Source: Verrucomicrobiales bacterium (GTDB taxonomy: Bacteria; Verrucomicrobiota; Verrucomicrobiia; Verrucomicrobiales; DEV007). Taken from it: a DNA stretch of 30,944 nucleotides. The DNA lies in contig JACETS010000005.1 in assembly GCA_013911195.1 (NCBI GenBank), positions 1 through 30,944 on the forward strand. The letters are read 5' to 3'. Positions within the stretch are counted from its first letter, which is position 1. Each line of letters starts with the position of its first letter. The translations under genes were made by a program, and so were the position numbers. The notes under the pieces are model-generated. The model saw only the letters and a list, made by a program, of their open reading frames with translations. It was not told where the DNA came from and did not search any database. This document shows positions 23,919 through 30,944 of this stretch, piece by piece.

Positions 23919-24923
23919 TTATTCGTTGCCGCCTTCCTTAACATCACTCCTTTCAGTAAAAGAGAATGCATTATGAATTTTACTATAATTTTCATGGGTT
24001 ACCGCATACTGGAATCCCTTTTTTGTTCCTGCTCCCCCATATTGACCTTGTTTGTTTAATGCTATAAAAAATATATCAAGATTCATGCCCTTGGGATCAA
24101 TTTTAGCTGCTCTTTTTATTACTTCTTTACATGCTTCGGTAGGATTAAAACCTTGTCTCATAAATTCTACGATCATGAATGAGCAACAGTGTCTTAGTAT
24201 ATTTTCTCCAACACCGGTTGCTCCTGCTGCTCCAATTTCGTTATCCACGTAAAGTCCACTTCCTATGATTGGGGAGTCACCAACTCTTCCCGGTTTCTTA
24301 TAAGCGAGACCGCTGGTTGAACACCCTCCACCGATATTCTTATTAGAGTCTATCATGAGAAGAGCTATAGTATCATGATTATCATTTGATATTGGTAGTT
24401 TATTTTTCTCTCTCCTCCATTCATTCCATTTATTTCTACTTTTGGAAGTGAGAATTTTTTCCTCCATAAAACCCTCATCAATTGCAAACTTTTTAGCTCC
24501 AGATCCAGCCAGTTGAACATGGGGTGTTTTTTCCATAACTTTTCTAGCTACTGAGATGGGATTTTTGATTCCCTCCAGTGCCATGACGCTTCCTGCTCCA
24601 TGATCAGGTCCATTCATTATACATGCGTCTAGTTGAACAACGCCATCTGAGTTAGGTAAACCACCAATTCCTACCGAGCTATTATTAGGATCATTTTCGG
24701 TAATATTTATTCCTTTTTCTATTGAATCCATTAATGAACCGCCATTTTTATTTACATTTAAGGCTTTCTTGTTGGCTGCTTCTCCAAATGACCAAGTTGA
24801 AATAATTAACGGCATTGATGCATCTGGTTTTGAATTGCTATTAGCTGATCCTGCTTTAACGCATTGAGTAGCGCCAATAATGGTGGCCCCCTTGGCCATT
24901 AGGTTTCTTCGGGACAAATTCAT
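23919..24923 (-). CDS. Tat-exported glycosylasparaginase / isoaspartyl peptidase (Ntn hydrolase)
   Basis: N-terminal-nucleophile hydrolase that cleaves beta-aspartyl linkages such as GlcNAc-Asn. It is made as a precursor and cut autocatalytically before the nucleophile Thr185 in NHDTIALLMID, giving alpha and beta chains. Family segments are present: GGSLMDSIEKGI, SVGIGGLPNSDGVVQLDA, and after the cut site GGGCSTSGLAYKKPGRVGDSPIIG with GLYVDNEIGAAGATGVGE. The N-terminus has a twin-arginine motif (SRRNLM) and a weakly hydrophobic stretch, so export by Tat is likely. 334 residues is normal. Probable role is breakdown of glycopeptides or damaged protein outside the cytoplasm. Single gene, divergent from ubiE. 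Confidence 0.92.
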   Translation of the reverse strand: MNLSRRNLMAKGATIIGATQCVKAGSANSNSKPDASMPLIISTWSFGEAANKKALNVNKNGGSLMDSIEKGINITENDPNNSSVGIGGLPNSDGVVQLDACIMNGPDHGAGSVMALEGIKNPISVARKVMEKTPHVQLAGSGAKKFAIDEGFMEEKILTSKSRNKWNEWRREKNKLPISNDNHDTIALLMIDSNKNIGGGCSTSGLAYKKPGRVGDSPIIGSGLYVDNEIGAAGATGVGENILRHCCSFMIVEFMRQGFNPTEACKEVIKRAAKIDPKGMNLDIFFIALNKQGQYGGAGTKKGFQYAVTHENYSKIHNAFSFTERSDVKEGGNE

Positions 24924-25092
24924 GATAAGATATGTTTATAAATTCCTAGGTTGTGAGAAATTAATTCCCAAATAAATATTCGAGAACTTTATTCTATTGG
25001 TTAGCGTTTACTACAATTAATGTATAAACAATTAACTAGAATTTAGTAAATCTAATTTAGTTATAGTCTCTCAATAGTAATTTTTTTTAAGA

Positions 25093-25770
25093 ATGCAAGA
25101 TCCGGAATACGTTAAAAATGCCTTCTCTGGAATTGCAAAAAAATATGTTATTACTAATCACATACTCAGTTTAGGTATTGATATTTTATGGAGAAAAAAA
25201 GTTTCTAGGCTAATTGCATTAAAAGAACCAAAAAATGTGCTGGATCTAGCTACTGGCAGTGGAGATCTTGCCATGGAGATAAAACGCAAGTGTCCTAGTT
25301 CAAAAATCACTTGTAGTGATTTTTGTCAGCCGATGCTCGATATTGCTAAAAATAGAGGTCTCAAAACTGTGTTAGCCGATGCCTTGTCTTTGCCATTCAA
25401 TGATGGTGAATTTGATTTGGTTTCTGTTGGGTTTGGACTTAGGAATATGGCTAATTGGTCAAAGGCTTTGCATGAAATGAGAAGAGTTATAAAGAAAAAT
25501 GGGACTTTGGTTATTTTAGACTTTTCGTTACCTCCTGACCGATTTCGAAAAAAAATTTACGGTTTTTATTTGAACAATATTCTTCCATCAATCGCTGGAA
25601 CCATTACTCGCCAGAAAGCCGCCTATAAATATTTAGCAAAGACGATTCATGAATTTCCATCAGGCAGTAAAATGTGTAAGTTTATAGAAGAGAATGGTTT
25701 CAAAGAAGCCAAGCACTATCAATTGAGTTTTGGAATTGCTTCTATTTACGTGGCTGAAAGAGCTGAATAA
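25093..25770 (+). CDS. ubiE: Demethylmenaquinone/ubiquinone C-methyltransferase (UbiE/MenG)
   Basis: SAM-dependent methyltransferase of quinone synthesis. SAM-binding motif I is VLDLATGSGDLAMEI (about 49-63), followed by CSDFCQPMLDIAKNRG and the acidic loop ADALSLPFNDGEFDLVSVGFGLRN. Both family signatures are visible in modified form: NHILSLGIDILWRK near the N-terminus and RVIKKNGTLVILDFS in the middle. 225 residues is usual. Whether it works on menaquinone or ubiquinone cannot be decided here; for a verrucomicrobial-type organism menaquinone is more likely, in which case menG is the better name. No other quinone gene is adjacent. The divergent gap upstream (24924-25092) is AT-rich, with AATTTAGT repeated 14 bases apart and no clear promoter. 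Confidence 0.92.
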   Translation: MQDPEYVKNAFSGIAKKYVITNHILSLGIDILWRKKVSRLIALKEPKNVLDLATGSGDLAMEIKRKCPSSKITCSDFCQPMLDIAKNRGLKTVLADALSLPFNDGEFDLVSVGFGLRNMANWSKALHEMRRVIKKNGTLVILDFSLPPDRFRKKIYGFYLNNILPSIAGTITRQKAAYKYLAKTIHEFPSGSKMCKFIEENGFKEAKHYQLSFGIASIYVAERAE

Positions 25771-25786
25771 AAACTTATGATTATTC
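25765..25786. repeat. Inverted repeat across the stop codons of the convergent ubiE / DUF4340 pair
   Basis: GAATAA (25765-25770) and TTATTC (25781-25786) are 6-base arms around a 10-base loop; each is the final GAA TAA of one gene. It mirrors the arrangement at 7835-7860. Too short and AT-rich to be a convincing terminator. Confidence 0.3.
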
Positions 25787-27646
25787 GCCGGTATCTTTTA
25801 TTATTTGTGAATTTAGGACATCAAAATTCTCTTGATCAATAAAGCATATTTCTTTTGAGTCATTAATTCTTGCATAATAAAGCAAATTGTTCCCATCTCT
25901 GTTAACCGGTGCAATTTCGATTTTATATTTTATTTCGGTATTGCTCGAATCACTTAGAATGAATTCTATTCTTCTAGTTGGTTTAAGTAATTCAATTTCA
26001 GCATCACCTGTATTTTTACTTAGCCATTGTGTTGCTCTTACTGGTAAACTTAATTGTTGTGCTAATGTAAGGGCTTGTGTCTGATCAATTTTTTGAGAAA
26101 CATTTTCCTCTGCTATACTTGCAGTCCATTGATTGGTTTCAAACTCATAGTTTAGTTCAAGTGGAATTTGTGGTGGATTAGTTGTTATTATTTTTTTAAT
26201 GCTTGAGATATTAAAAGGAGGCCAGAGATAAAGTTCTTTATAATCTAGGGTCCTGATTGGAATTATTGAAGGAAAGGCAGGGCTAAGTCGTGCTACTGAC
26301 CCGCTGCCTTTAATAGTTGCGAAATATTGAACAATATCCTGATTTTCTGATAGTTGTCCTTTGACTAATAATTCTTTATTGATGTCAATCAAGTTGGGAG
26401 ATCCGTCATCCTTTTTAGGTTTCTTTGGATCTATTCCTACTAACTTAAGTGATATTTTTAAGGTAGGTTGGTTGAGTCCCCAGGGTTCTAAATTTCCAGC
26501 TGCATCTGCTACGAATTCTCCCACTTTTTCAGAAGCGAGTGATTCTAAAATTTTGTATATTCTTTGTCGATCAGCTTTAGTTTTTGATGAATTTTCAACA
26601 ATTTGCCATCCATTATTATCCTGAAGTAAATTTACTTTATAGTCAGGTTTTGCTTCGATGTTCATCGCTATCACTGATTTTGGATTAAAGGGAATGAGTC
26701 TCTTGTCTCGTATAGTGTTTGGATTAAGGTCGATGGACTTGATGGCTTCGCTCCCTGCCTTGAATATAATACCTGGTCTGTCAGTAACTCTGACATAGGA
26801 TTCATTTTGAATATCAGATTTAGCAAAATCGATAATTATAAATTCATCATCATCAAATTGTTTAACTTTAATGCTTTTGTAAATTGAATTAAAGTAGCTA
26901 GCGGTAATACTTTCAGAATTATCAATATAGTTTTGAGAAGTTAGATTAACAATATTAGATAACCATTCATTGATACGCTTTGAATCAGTTCCAGTATTCA
27001 ATGGTTTATCAATTATCCAATCAGATTTTTCGCTTTTTCTTATAACGCTAAGAGAAGCTCCCGTCTCATCACTTACTTCGATTTCCTGAATTTCCTCAAT
27101 CAAAGATTTTACAAGTTGAGGATCTCTTAATTTATCAAATGGAATGTCAATTTCATTTCGAGCTTCAGCCCAACAAAAAAATGAATCATTAACTTTATTA
27201 CTACTCCAATTAGCATAAACAGTTCCGCTGAGACCAGTTTCGTCACCAAAAGTAACTTTTCCGGTATATTTATTATTTTGAAATATTTCTAAAGAAACCG
27301 CGCCATCATCTATTCCCATGTCCTTTCCTTGCGTGTCATCTTCCTGAATTTCGAATTTTTTTAATGTTGTAATAGTTTCGAGCATCTTTGTAACAATGTT
27401 TGAATCTGCTCGATCTTGAATAGGGTCTGTGATTTCCCAAATTTTATCCTTATTACGGGTAAGAACAATTTTGGTGCCGTTTGTTGATAGAATTAATTGA
27501 TTAACGGAATCGATATTATCAATCGGTATGGCTTTTAATTTACCAATCGAATTTACAGTAATTTGTCTTCCTTTATTATCCCAAATTACATAACCAAAGA
27601 GTACTACTGCAAAAAGGAATAGTAAGTATGTATGTTTGGAGGACAT
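25781..27646 (-). CDS. DUF4340 domain-containing membrane-anchored protein
   Basis: 621 residues with one N-terminal membrane segment (about 5-22) and a long extracytoplasmic part. At least three DUF4340-type repeats can be picked out from a Trp-containing strand followed by a helix: DKIWEITDPIQDRADSNIVT (about 80), SDWIIDKPLNTGTDSKRINE (about 207) and NGWQIVENSSKTKADRQRIY (about 350). The function of DUF4340 is unknown. It is the last gene of a four-gene operon after a GldG-like protein, a common arrangement in Bacteroidota, Verrucomicrobiota and myxobacteria, where it probably forms the periplasmic part of the exporter. The start ATG is preceded by GGAG-like purines only after a gap of 20 bases from the previous stop. 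Confidence 0.85.
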   Translation of the reverse strand: MSSKHTYLLFLFAVVLFGYVIWDNKGRQITVNSIGKLKAIPIDNIDSVNQLILSTNGTKIVLTRNKDKIWEITDPIQDRADSNIVTKMLETITTLKKFEIQEDDTQGKDMGIDDGAVSLEIFQNNKYTGKVTFGDETGLSGTVYANWSSNKVNDSFFCWAEARNEIDIPFDKLRDPQLVKSLIEEIQEIEVSDETGASLSVIRKSEKSDWIIDKPLNTGTDSKRINEWLSNIVNLTSQNYIDNSESITASYFNSIYKSIKVKQFDDDEFIIIDFAKSDIQNESYVRVTDRPGIIFKAGSEAIKSIDLNPNTIRDKRLIPFNPKSVIAMNIEAKPDYKVNLLQDNNGWQIVENSSKTKADRQRIYKILESLASEKVGEFVADAAGNLEPWGLNQPTLKISLKLVGIDPKKPKKDDGSPNLIDINKELLVKGQLSENQDIVQYFATIKGSGSVARLSPAFPSIIPIRTLDYKELYLWPPFNISSIKKIITTNPPQIPLELNYEFETNQWTASIAEENVSQKIDQTQALTLAQQLSLPVRATQWLSKNTGDAEIELLKPTRRIEFILSDSSNTEIKYKIEIAPVNRDGNNLLYYARINDSKEICFIDQENFDVLNSQIIKDTGE

Positions 27647-27666
27647 TTATAAAAATTGTTTTCTCA

Positions 27667-29163
27667 TTAGTTTCGCCTTGCGCTCCACATAGCAACACCA
27701 AAAAGAAAAGCGCTGGCTGGAAGAATACAAACAATTAGATAAAATAAAGTTTGGTATTTCTCGGCGGACATATTGATTTTATAATTATTGAGATTTGTTG
27801 AATTTATGCCAATGCGCTCTTGACGATCTAGGGTCCAGTTAATTGAATTCATGACAAATTCAATATTTAGTTTGGTAGGGATAGGGTCCAAGAGTGTGGA
27901 GTTAGCAATAACAACGAGTCTAGAACTATTTATATTTGTGCCATCATCATCTGAAGTGCCTTTTTCAACCATTGCTGCTACGTAAATTGGATTTTCGCTT
28001 GGTAACATATCCTGTTCACTTTGTTTTGGGTAGCTTTCAGTATGTTCTAAATCTCCCCAGAATTTAGAATCTGCTATCATAATCGGGGTTGCCACTATTC
28101 CTTTATTTAATAACATTTCGTTATTTTCAGCCACAGAGATGGGGCATGTTTGTCCTGCAAAAGTTGTTATTTTACCACCATCATTTGCAGTGATTGGATT
28201 TTCTGAGAGAAGTTTACTTTGAACTTCATAGATTTTTTGAGCTCCACCTATGCCAGTGGTTTCTGAAAATAAAACACGATATTTATTATCAACCCTGATT
28301 CCAAGTGATCGAAGGAATGGATAAAAGTTGGGCATCTCGGTAGATGGATTTAGGAGGAGAACTAAGGAACCTCTTTGATCTTCCCAATATTTCGTGATTA
28401 TACCTACTTCTGAGAGTGTAAAATCTGTTTCTGGATTAATTAATATCAGTGAATCTGCATCATCTGGTATTTTGGTGATATTTCCTAAAGTTAACTCTTT
28501 GAGATTAAAAAAGTTTTTTTGACTTAAATTTAGAAGTTCCTTATCTGCTGACCTTTTGTTTACTTCTTTAATTCTACCTTTTCCTGCAATTAAATATACT
28601 GTCTTGGGTTTATCCTCAGTAACTGCGAGCATTGCGGAAGTGATAGCATCTTCACCTGTGAAAAATCGACCTTGATCATCAAGCAGTTCGGTTTCAGTTA
28701 AGCGTTTAGCCTTTCCATCAATCTCAATGAATAGAGAATTTTGATCGATTTCTTTTTCATATTTGTTGGTAATTTCCAGAGCCTTTCCCTTATCGATAAC
28801 GGGATCAAAATGATTGAATGTGATTTTGCCCTCCGAAAGACGAGCATATTCCTCGAGTAACAGTTTAAGTTGTTTGCGGACTTTGGAGCTTTTTAGGAAC
28901 GCCATCGTAATGATGACTTTTTTATCTAACTGTTCGTTAATATAACTTTTAGTTTCATCTGAAACGCTGAACTTTCTAGTTGTACTCAGGTCCCACCTTA
29001 AGTAATCAGAGAATGAAAGGTAGTTAATCAAAATGAAAATCACCAATGCTGATACTATTTGTAGAGTAGTATTGAAGCCTATTTTTTTTCTATTGATACC
29101 TTTTACCTGATGGCCCTCACCTGAGTCATCTGTATTTGATTTTTCCTTGTCTTTTAAAGGCAT
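27667..29163 (-). CDS. GldG-like ABC transporter auxiliary protein
   Basis: 498 residues. A short charged N-terminus precedes one membrane span (about 31-50), followed by the family start SDYLRWDLSTTRKFSVSDET and a large extracytoplasmic region with VYLIAGKGRIKEVNK, LILINPETDFTLSEV and SLVLLLNPSTEMPNFYPFL, and a second membrane span at the C-terminus (about 470-492) ending in AMWSARRN. This matches the GldG/ABC-type auxiliary (ABC_transp_aux) layout. In flavobacteria GldG works with GldA and GldF in gliding-linked export; in non-gliding bacteria the role is unknown. One base separates its start from the permease stop, so the genes are tightly coupled. Confidence 0.88.
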   Translation of the reverse strand: MPLKDKEKSNTDDSGEGHQVKGINRKKIGFNTTLQIVSALVIFILINYLSFSDYLRWDLSTTRKFSVSDETKSYINEQLDKKVIITMAFLKSSKVRKQLKLLLEEYARLSEGKITFNHFDPVIDKGKALEITNKYEKEIDQNSLFIEIDGKAKRLTETELLDDQGRFFTGEDAITSAMLAVTEDKPKTVYLIAGKGRIKEVNKRSADKELLNLSQKNFFNLKELTLGNITKIPDDADSLILINPETDFTLSEVGIITKYWEDQRGSLVLLLNPSTEMPNFYPFLRSLGIRVDNKYRVLFSETTGIGGAQKIYEVQSKLLSENPITANDGGKITTFAGQTCPISVAENNEMLLNKGIVATPIMIADSKFWGDLEHTESYPKQSEQDMLPSENPIYVAAMVEKGTSDDDGTNINSSRLVVIANSTLLDPIPTKLNIEFVMNSINWTLDRQERIGINSTNLNNYKINMSAEKYQTLFYLIVCILPASAFLFGVAMWSARRN

Positions 29164-29164
29164 G

Positions 29165-29989
29165 TTAAGCTTTCCACTTGCGGAATTCCAAAATGTTATA
29201 GGTCAATAATAGAATAAGAGCAGTAAAGCTCAGGTAGTAAACAAGTTGTCTGGTATCGATTAACCCATTAATGAAAACCTCCACATGATTAACTGTTGAT
29301 ACATAAAATAAACCATTCCTCCATAGATCAGGAACAGGTAAATCTTGTAGTATAAAACCAATTAGAAAATGTAGCATACAAAAAGTAAAGCAAGCCATGG
29401 CGGCTACTAATTGATTCTTAGTTAGCGCTGAAGTTAGGCAGCCGATTGATAAATTGAAGATACCCAATAATAAAACAATAGTGTATGCGCCACCAAGTGA
29501 CCCAATGGCTTCGCTATTTTCTTTTGAGCTAAGCCAAAGTAAAATAAAATTAACAACGCTTGGGATCCATAAGATTATATAGAATAATAGAGAAGAGAAG
29601 TATTTTGCTAGGAGCACGTGAATTGTTTTAACAGGTGCGGTTAAAAGGGTCTCGATTGTGCCTACCTTATTTTCCTCAGCAAATAATCTCATTGTGATTA
29701 CTGGAAATATGAAAAAGTAAGTTAACCAAAAAGAGGTTGAGCTGAAGGTGTAGCCAACAAGAGTTTCATCAATATCATTTTTTCTGAGAATTTCTAATGC
29801 GGCAGTAAAAGAAAAGCCATTCAGCAACATTACTAGAGAAACGATTATCCAAGCTATTGGTGAATAGATTATAGATTTAAGTTCTTTCTTTAAAATTATA
29901 ATCCCTGTCCTATTAAGTAGAAAATAAACTGTTGGTATTACAGTTATAAATATAAGTAGAAACAAAATTATGTATTGGGAACTTTCCAT
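29165..29989 (-). CDS. ABC-2 type permease, GldF-like
   Basis: 274 residues with about six hydrophobic spans: near 6-26, 42-62, 88-104, 128-150, 164-186, 192-214 and a last one near 250-265 (the count is approximate). FPVITMRLFAEENKVGTIETLLTAPV (partly quoted family segment, about residues 95-120) is the diagnostic ABC-2 permease helix-loop. It pairs with the ATPase gene just upstream in transcription order, nine bases away, and the GldG-like gene follows after one base. Export of an unknown substrate is the inferred role. Confidence 0.88.
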   Translation of the reverse strand: MESSQYIILFLLIFITVIPTVYFLLNRTGIIILKKELKSIIYSPIAWIIVSLVMLLNGFSFTAALEILRKNDIDETLVGYTFSSTSFWLTYFFIFPVITMRLFAEENKVGTIETLLTAPVKTIHVLLAKYFSSLLFYIILWIPSVVNFILLWLSSKENSEAIGSLGGAYTIVLLLGIFNLSIGCLTSALTKNQLVAAMACFTFCMLHFLIGFILQDLPVPDLWRNGLFYVSTVNHVEVFINGLIDTRQLVYYLSFTALILLLTYNILEFRKWKA

Positions 29990-29998
29990 TTTCTAATT

Positions 29999-30937
29999 CT
30001 ATTTTTCCTTATTTTGAATCATTTCGATATAGGCATCCTCAAGATTTGACCGCTGATAATGAATTTCTCTTATCAGCCAATTTCGTTTGTTTCCCAAGTT
30101 CATGATTTCTTCTCTTAAGTCATTGCCATAGTCGACCCGAATTCTAATGAATCTCCAGCCATCCTCTTCTTTTTCGAGCGTAACTTTTTTGATCCCCGAT
30201 ATATTTGATATCGTGTTCCTGATATCGTGATCTTGGGATTTAATCTCTAGGTTGATCGTAGTTGATGACTTTATTTTCTCAGATAATTCTAAAGGAGTAT
30301 TGTTACCAATCATTTTTCCTTTATTTATAATGAGCACTCGATCACATGTTAGTTCTACTTCGCTGAGAATATGTGTAGATATGAGAATTGTATGATTTTC
30401 AGCCAGTTCCTTTATCAGCTCACGAAAGCTTCTTATCTGACTTGGATCTAATCCATTTGTAGGCTCATCCAATATTAATAGAGGTGGTTTATTAATTAAT
30501 GCATCTGCTAAGCCTACTCTTTGCCGAAAACCTTTAGAAAGAGAGCTAATCATCTGACCTTTGATGTCTTTAATTGAGCATAATTCCAATGCTTCATTCA
30601 TATATTTTCTAACATCTTGGCCTCTAAGGCCCTTCAATTCTGCCCTAAACAACAAATACTCTTTTACTCTCATGTCATCATAGAGAGGAACATTTTCGGG
30701 CATATATCCTATTTTTTGCTTAGCAATTATAGAATCTTGGAAAATATCGTGTCCACCTATTAAAGCCGTTCCTGAAGTTGGAGGTATATAACCCGTTAAC
30801 ATTCTTATAGTTGTGGTTTTACCTGCGCCATTAGGACCTAGAAACCCCACGACTTCACCAGATTCTACGTTGAATGATATATTATCGACGGCGGGTTTTC
30901 CCACATACTTTTTTGATAGATTTGATACTTTGATCAT
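29999..30937 (-). CDS. ABC transporter ATPase, GldA-like
   Basis: First gene of the exporter operon; its ATG is at 30937, seven bases from the window edge, so its promoter is not visible. 312 residues: Walker A GPNGAGKT (34-41), a Q-loop region with GYMPENVPLYDDMRVKEYL, signature LSKGFRQRVGLADAL (the Ser-Lys-Gly form typical of this drug/Gld export group), Walker B LLILDEPTNGLDP and ISTHILSEVE with the switch histidine. The C-terminal 90 residues are an extra domain of the kind found on such ATPases. It energises the GldF-like permease at 29165. Substrate unknown. Confidence 0.92.
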   Translation of the reverse strand: MIKVSNLSKKYVGKPAVDNISFNVESGEVVGFLGPNGAGKTTTIRMLTGYIPPTSGTALIGGHDIFQDSIIAKQKIGYMPENVPLYDDMRVKEYLLFRAELKGLRGQDVRKYMNEALELCSIKDIKGQMISSLSKGFRQRVGLADALINKPPLLILDEPTNGLDPSQIRSFRELIKELAENHTILISTHILSEVELTCDRVLIINKGKMIGNNTPLELSEKIKSSTTINLEIKSQDHDIRNTISNISGIKKVTLEKEEDGWRFIRIRVDYGNDLREEIMNLGNKRNWLIREIHYQRSNLEDAYIEMIQNKEK

Positions 30938-30944
30938 TCAAGAG

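Noticed and set aside
1..30944. CRISPR array, insertion sequence, prophage or defence island
   Set aside because: No spaced direct repeats, transposase, integrase or toxin-antitoxin pair was seen. Base composition and gene content look uniform and mostly housekeeping.

Overview
The window is a chromosomal piece from an AT-rich, Gram-negative, free-living bacterium. It carries Kdo synthesis (kdsA), lipopolysaccharide transport (lptC/lptA/lptB-like), outer-membrane-style lipoproteins and Tat-exported enzymes, so the cell has an LPS-bearing envelope. The best guess is Verrucomicrobiota or a PVC relative. The pointers are the secreted LamG protein with a C-terminal domain common in that phylum, the Tat-exported Gfo/Idh/MocA oxidoreductase, the GldA/GldF/GldG/DUF4340 exporter operon and the HPr kinase/HPr/EI set. 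This is inference from gene content; no rRNA is present to fix it. No phage, insertion sequence, integrase or CRISPR array was seen, so this looks like core genome.

Left end (1-7843): a partial oligopeptide-binding lipoprotein on the minus strand is divergent from a tightly packed plus-strand operon for a YejABEF-type peptide importer. Its order is permease B, permease E, binding lipoprotein A, then two separate ATPases in place of the usual fused YejF. Both permeases carry extra segments in their predicted extracytoplasmic loops. The one in YejE resembles MORN_2/YwqK-type repeats.

Middle (7852-14854): a secreted LamG protein (minus), a soluble sulfite-oxidase-fold molybdopterin protein, phosphoglycerate mutase gpmI, tRNA-Gln(UUG), ribosomal protein S1 behind a potentially pseudoknotted leader, a strong bidirectional terminator, and a Tat-exported Gfo/Idh/MocA oxidoreductase (minus).

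Core cluster (15011-22335): kdsA, lptC-like, lptA (two OstA-like domains), lptB, hprK, ptsH, ptsI, a possible 42-residue ORF overlapping the ptsI stop, then tRNA-Leu(CAG). This links envelope biogenesis to the HPr kinase/PTS phosphorelay. It recalls the proteobacterial lptA-lptB-rpoN-hpf-ptsN-hprK neighbourhood, but rpoN, hpf and ptsN are absent and there is no sugar permease. The first four genes all appear to start at GTG or TTG.

Right end (22397-30937): minus-strand secreted glycerophosphodiester phosphodiesterase, a small basic coiled-coil plus helix-turn-helix protein of unknown role, and a Tat-exported N-terminal-nucleophile asparaginase; then plus-strand ubiE/menG; then a four-gene minus-strand exporter operon (ATPase, permease, GldG-like, DUF4340). 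I found no wholly new system. The best candidates for something undescribed are the permease insertions, the rpsA leader, the small DNA-binding-like protein and the 42-residue ORF.
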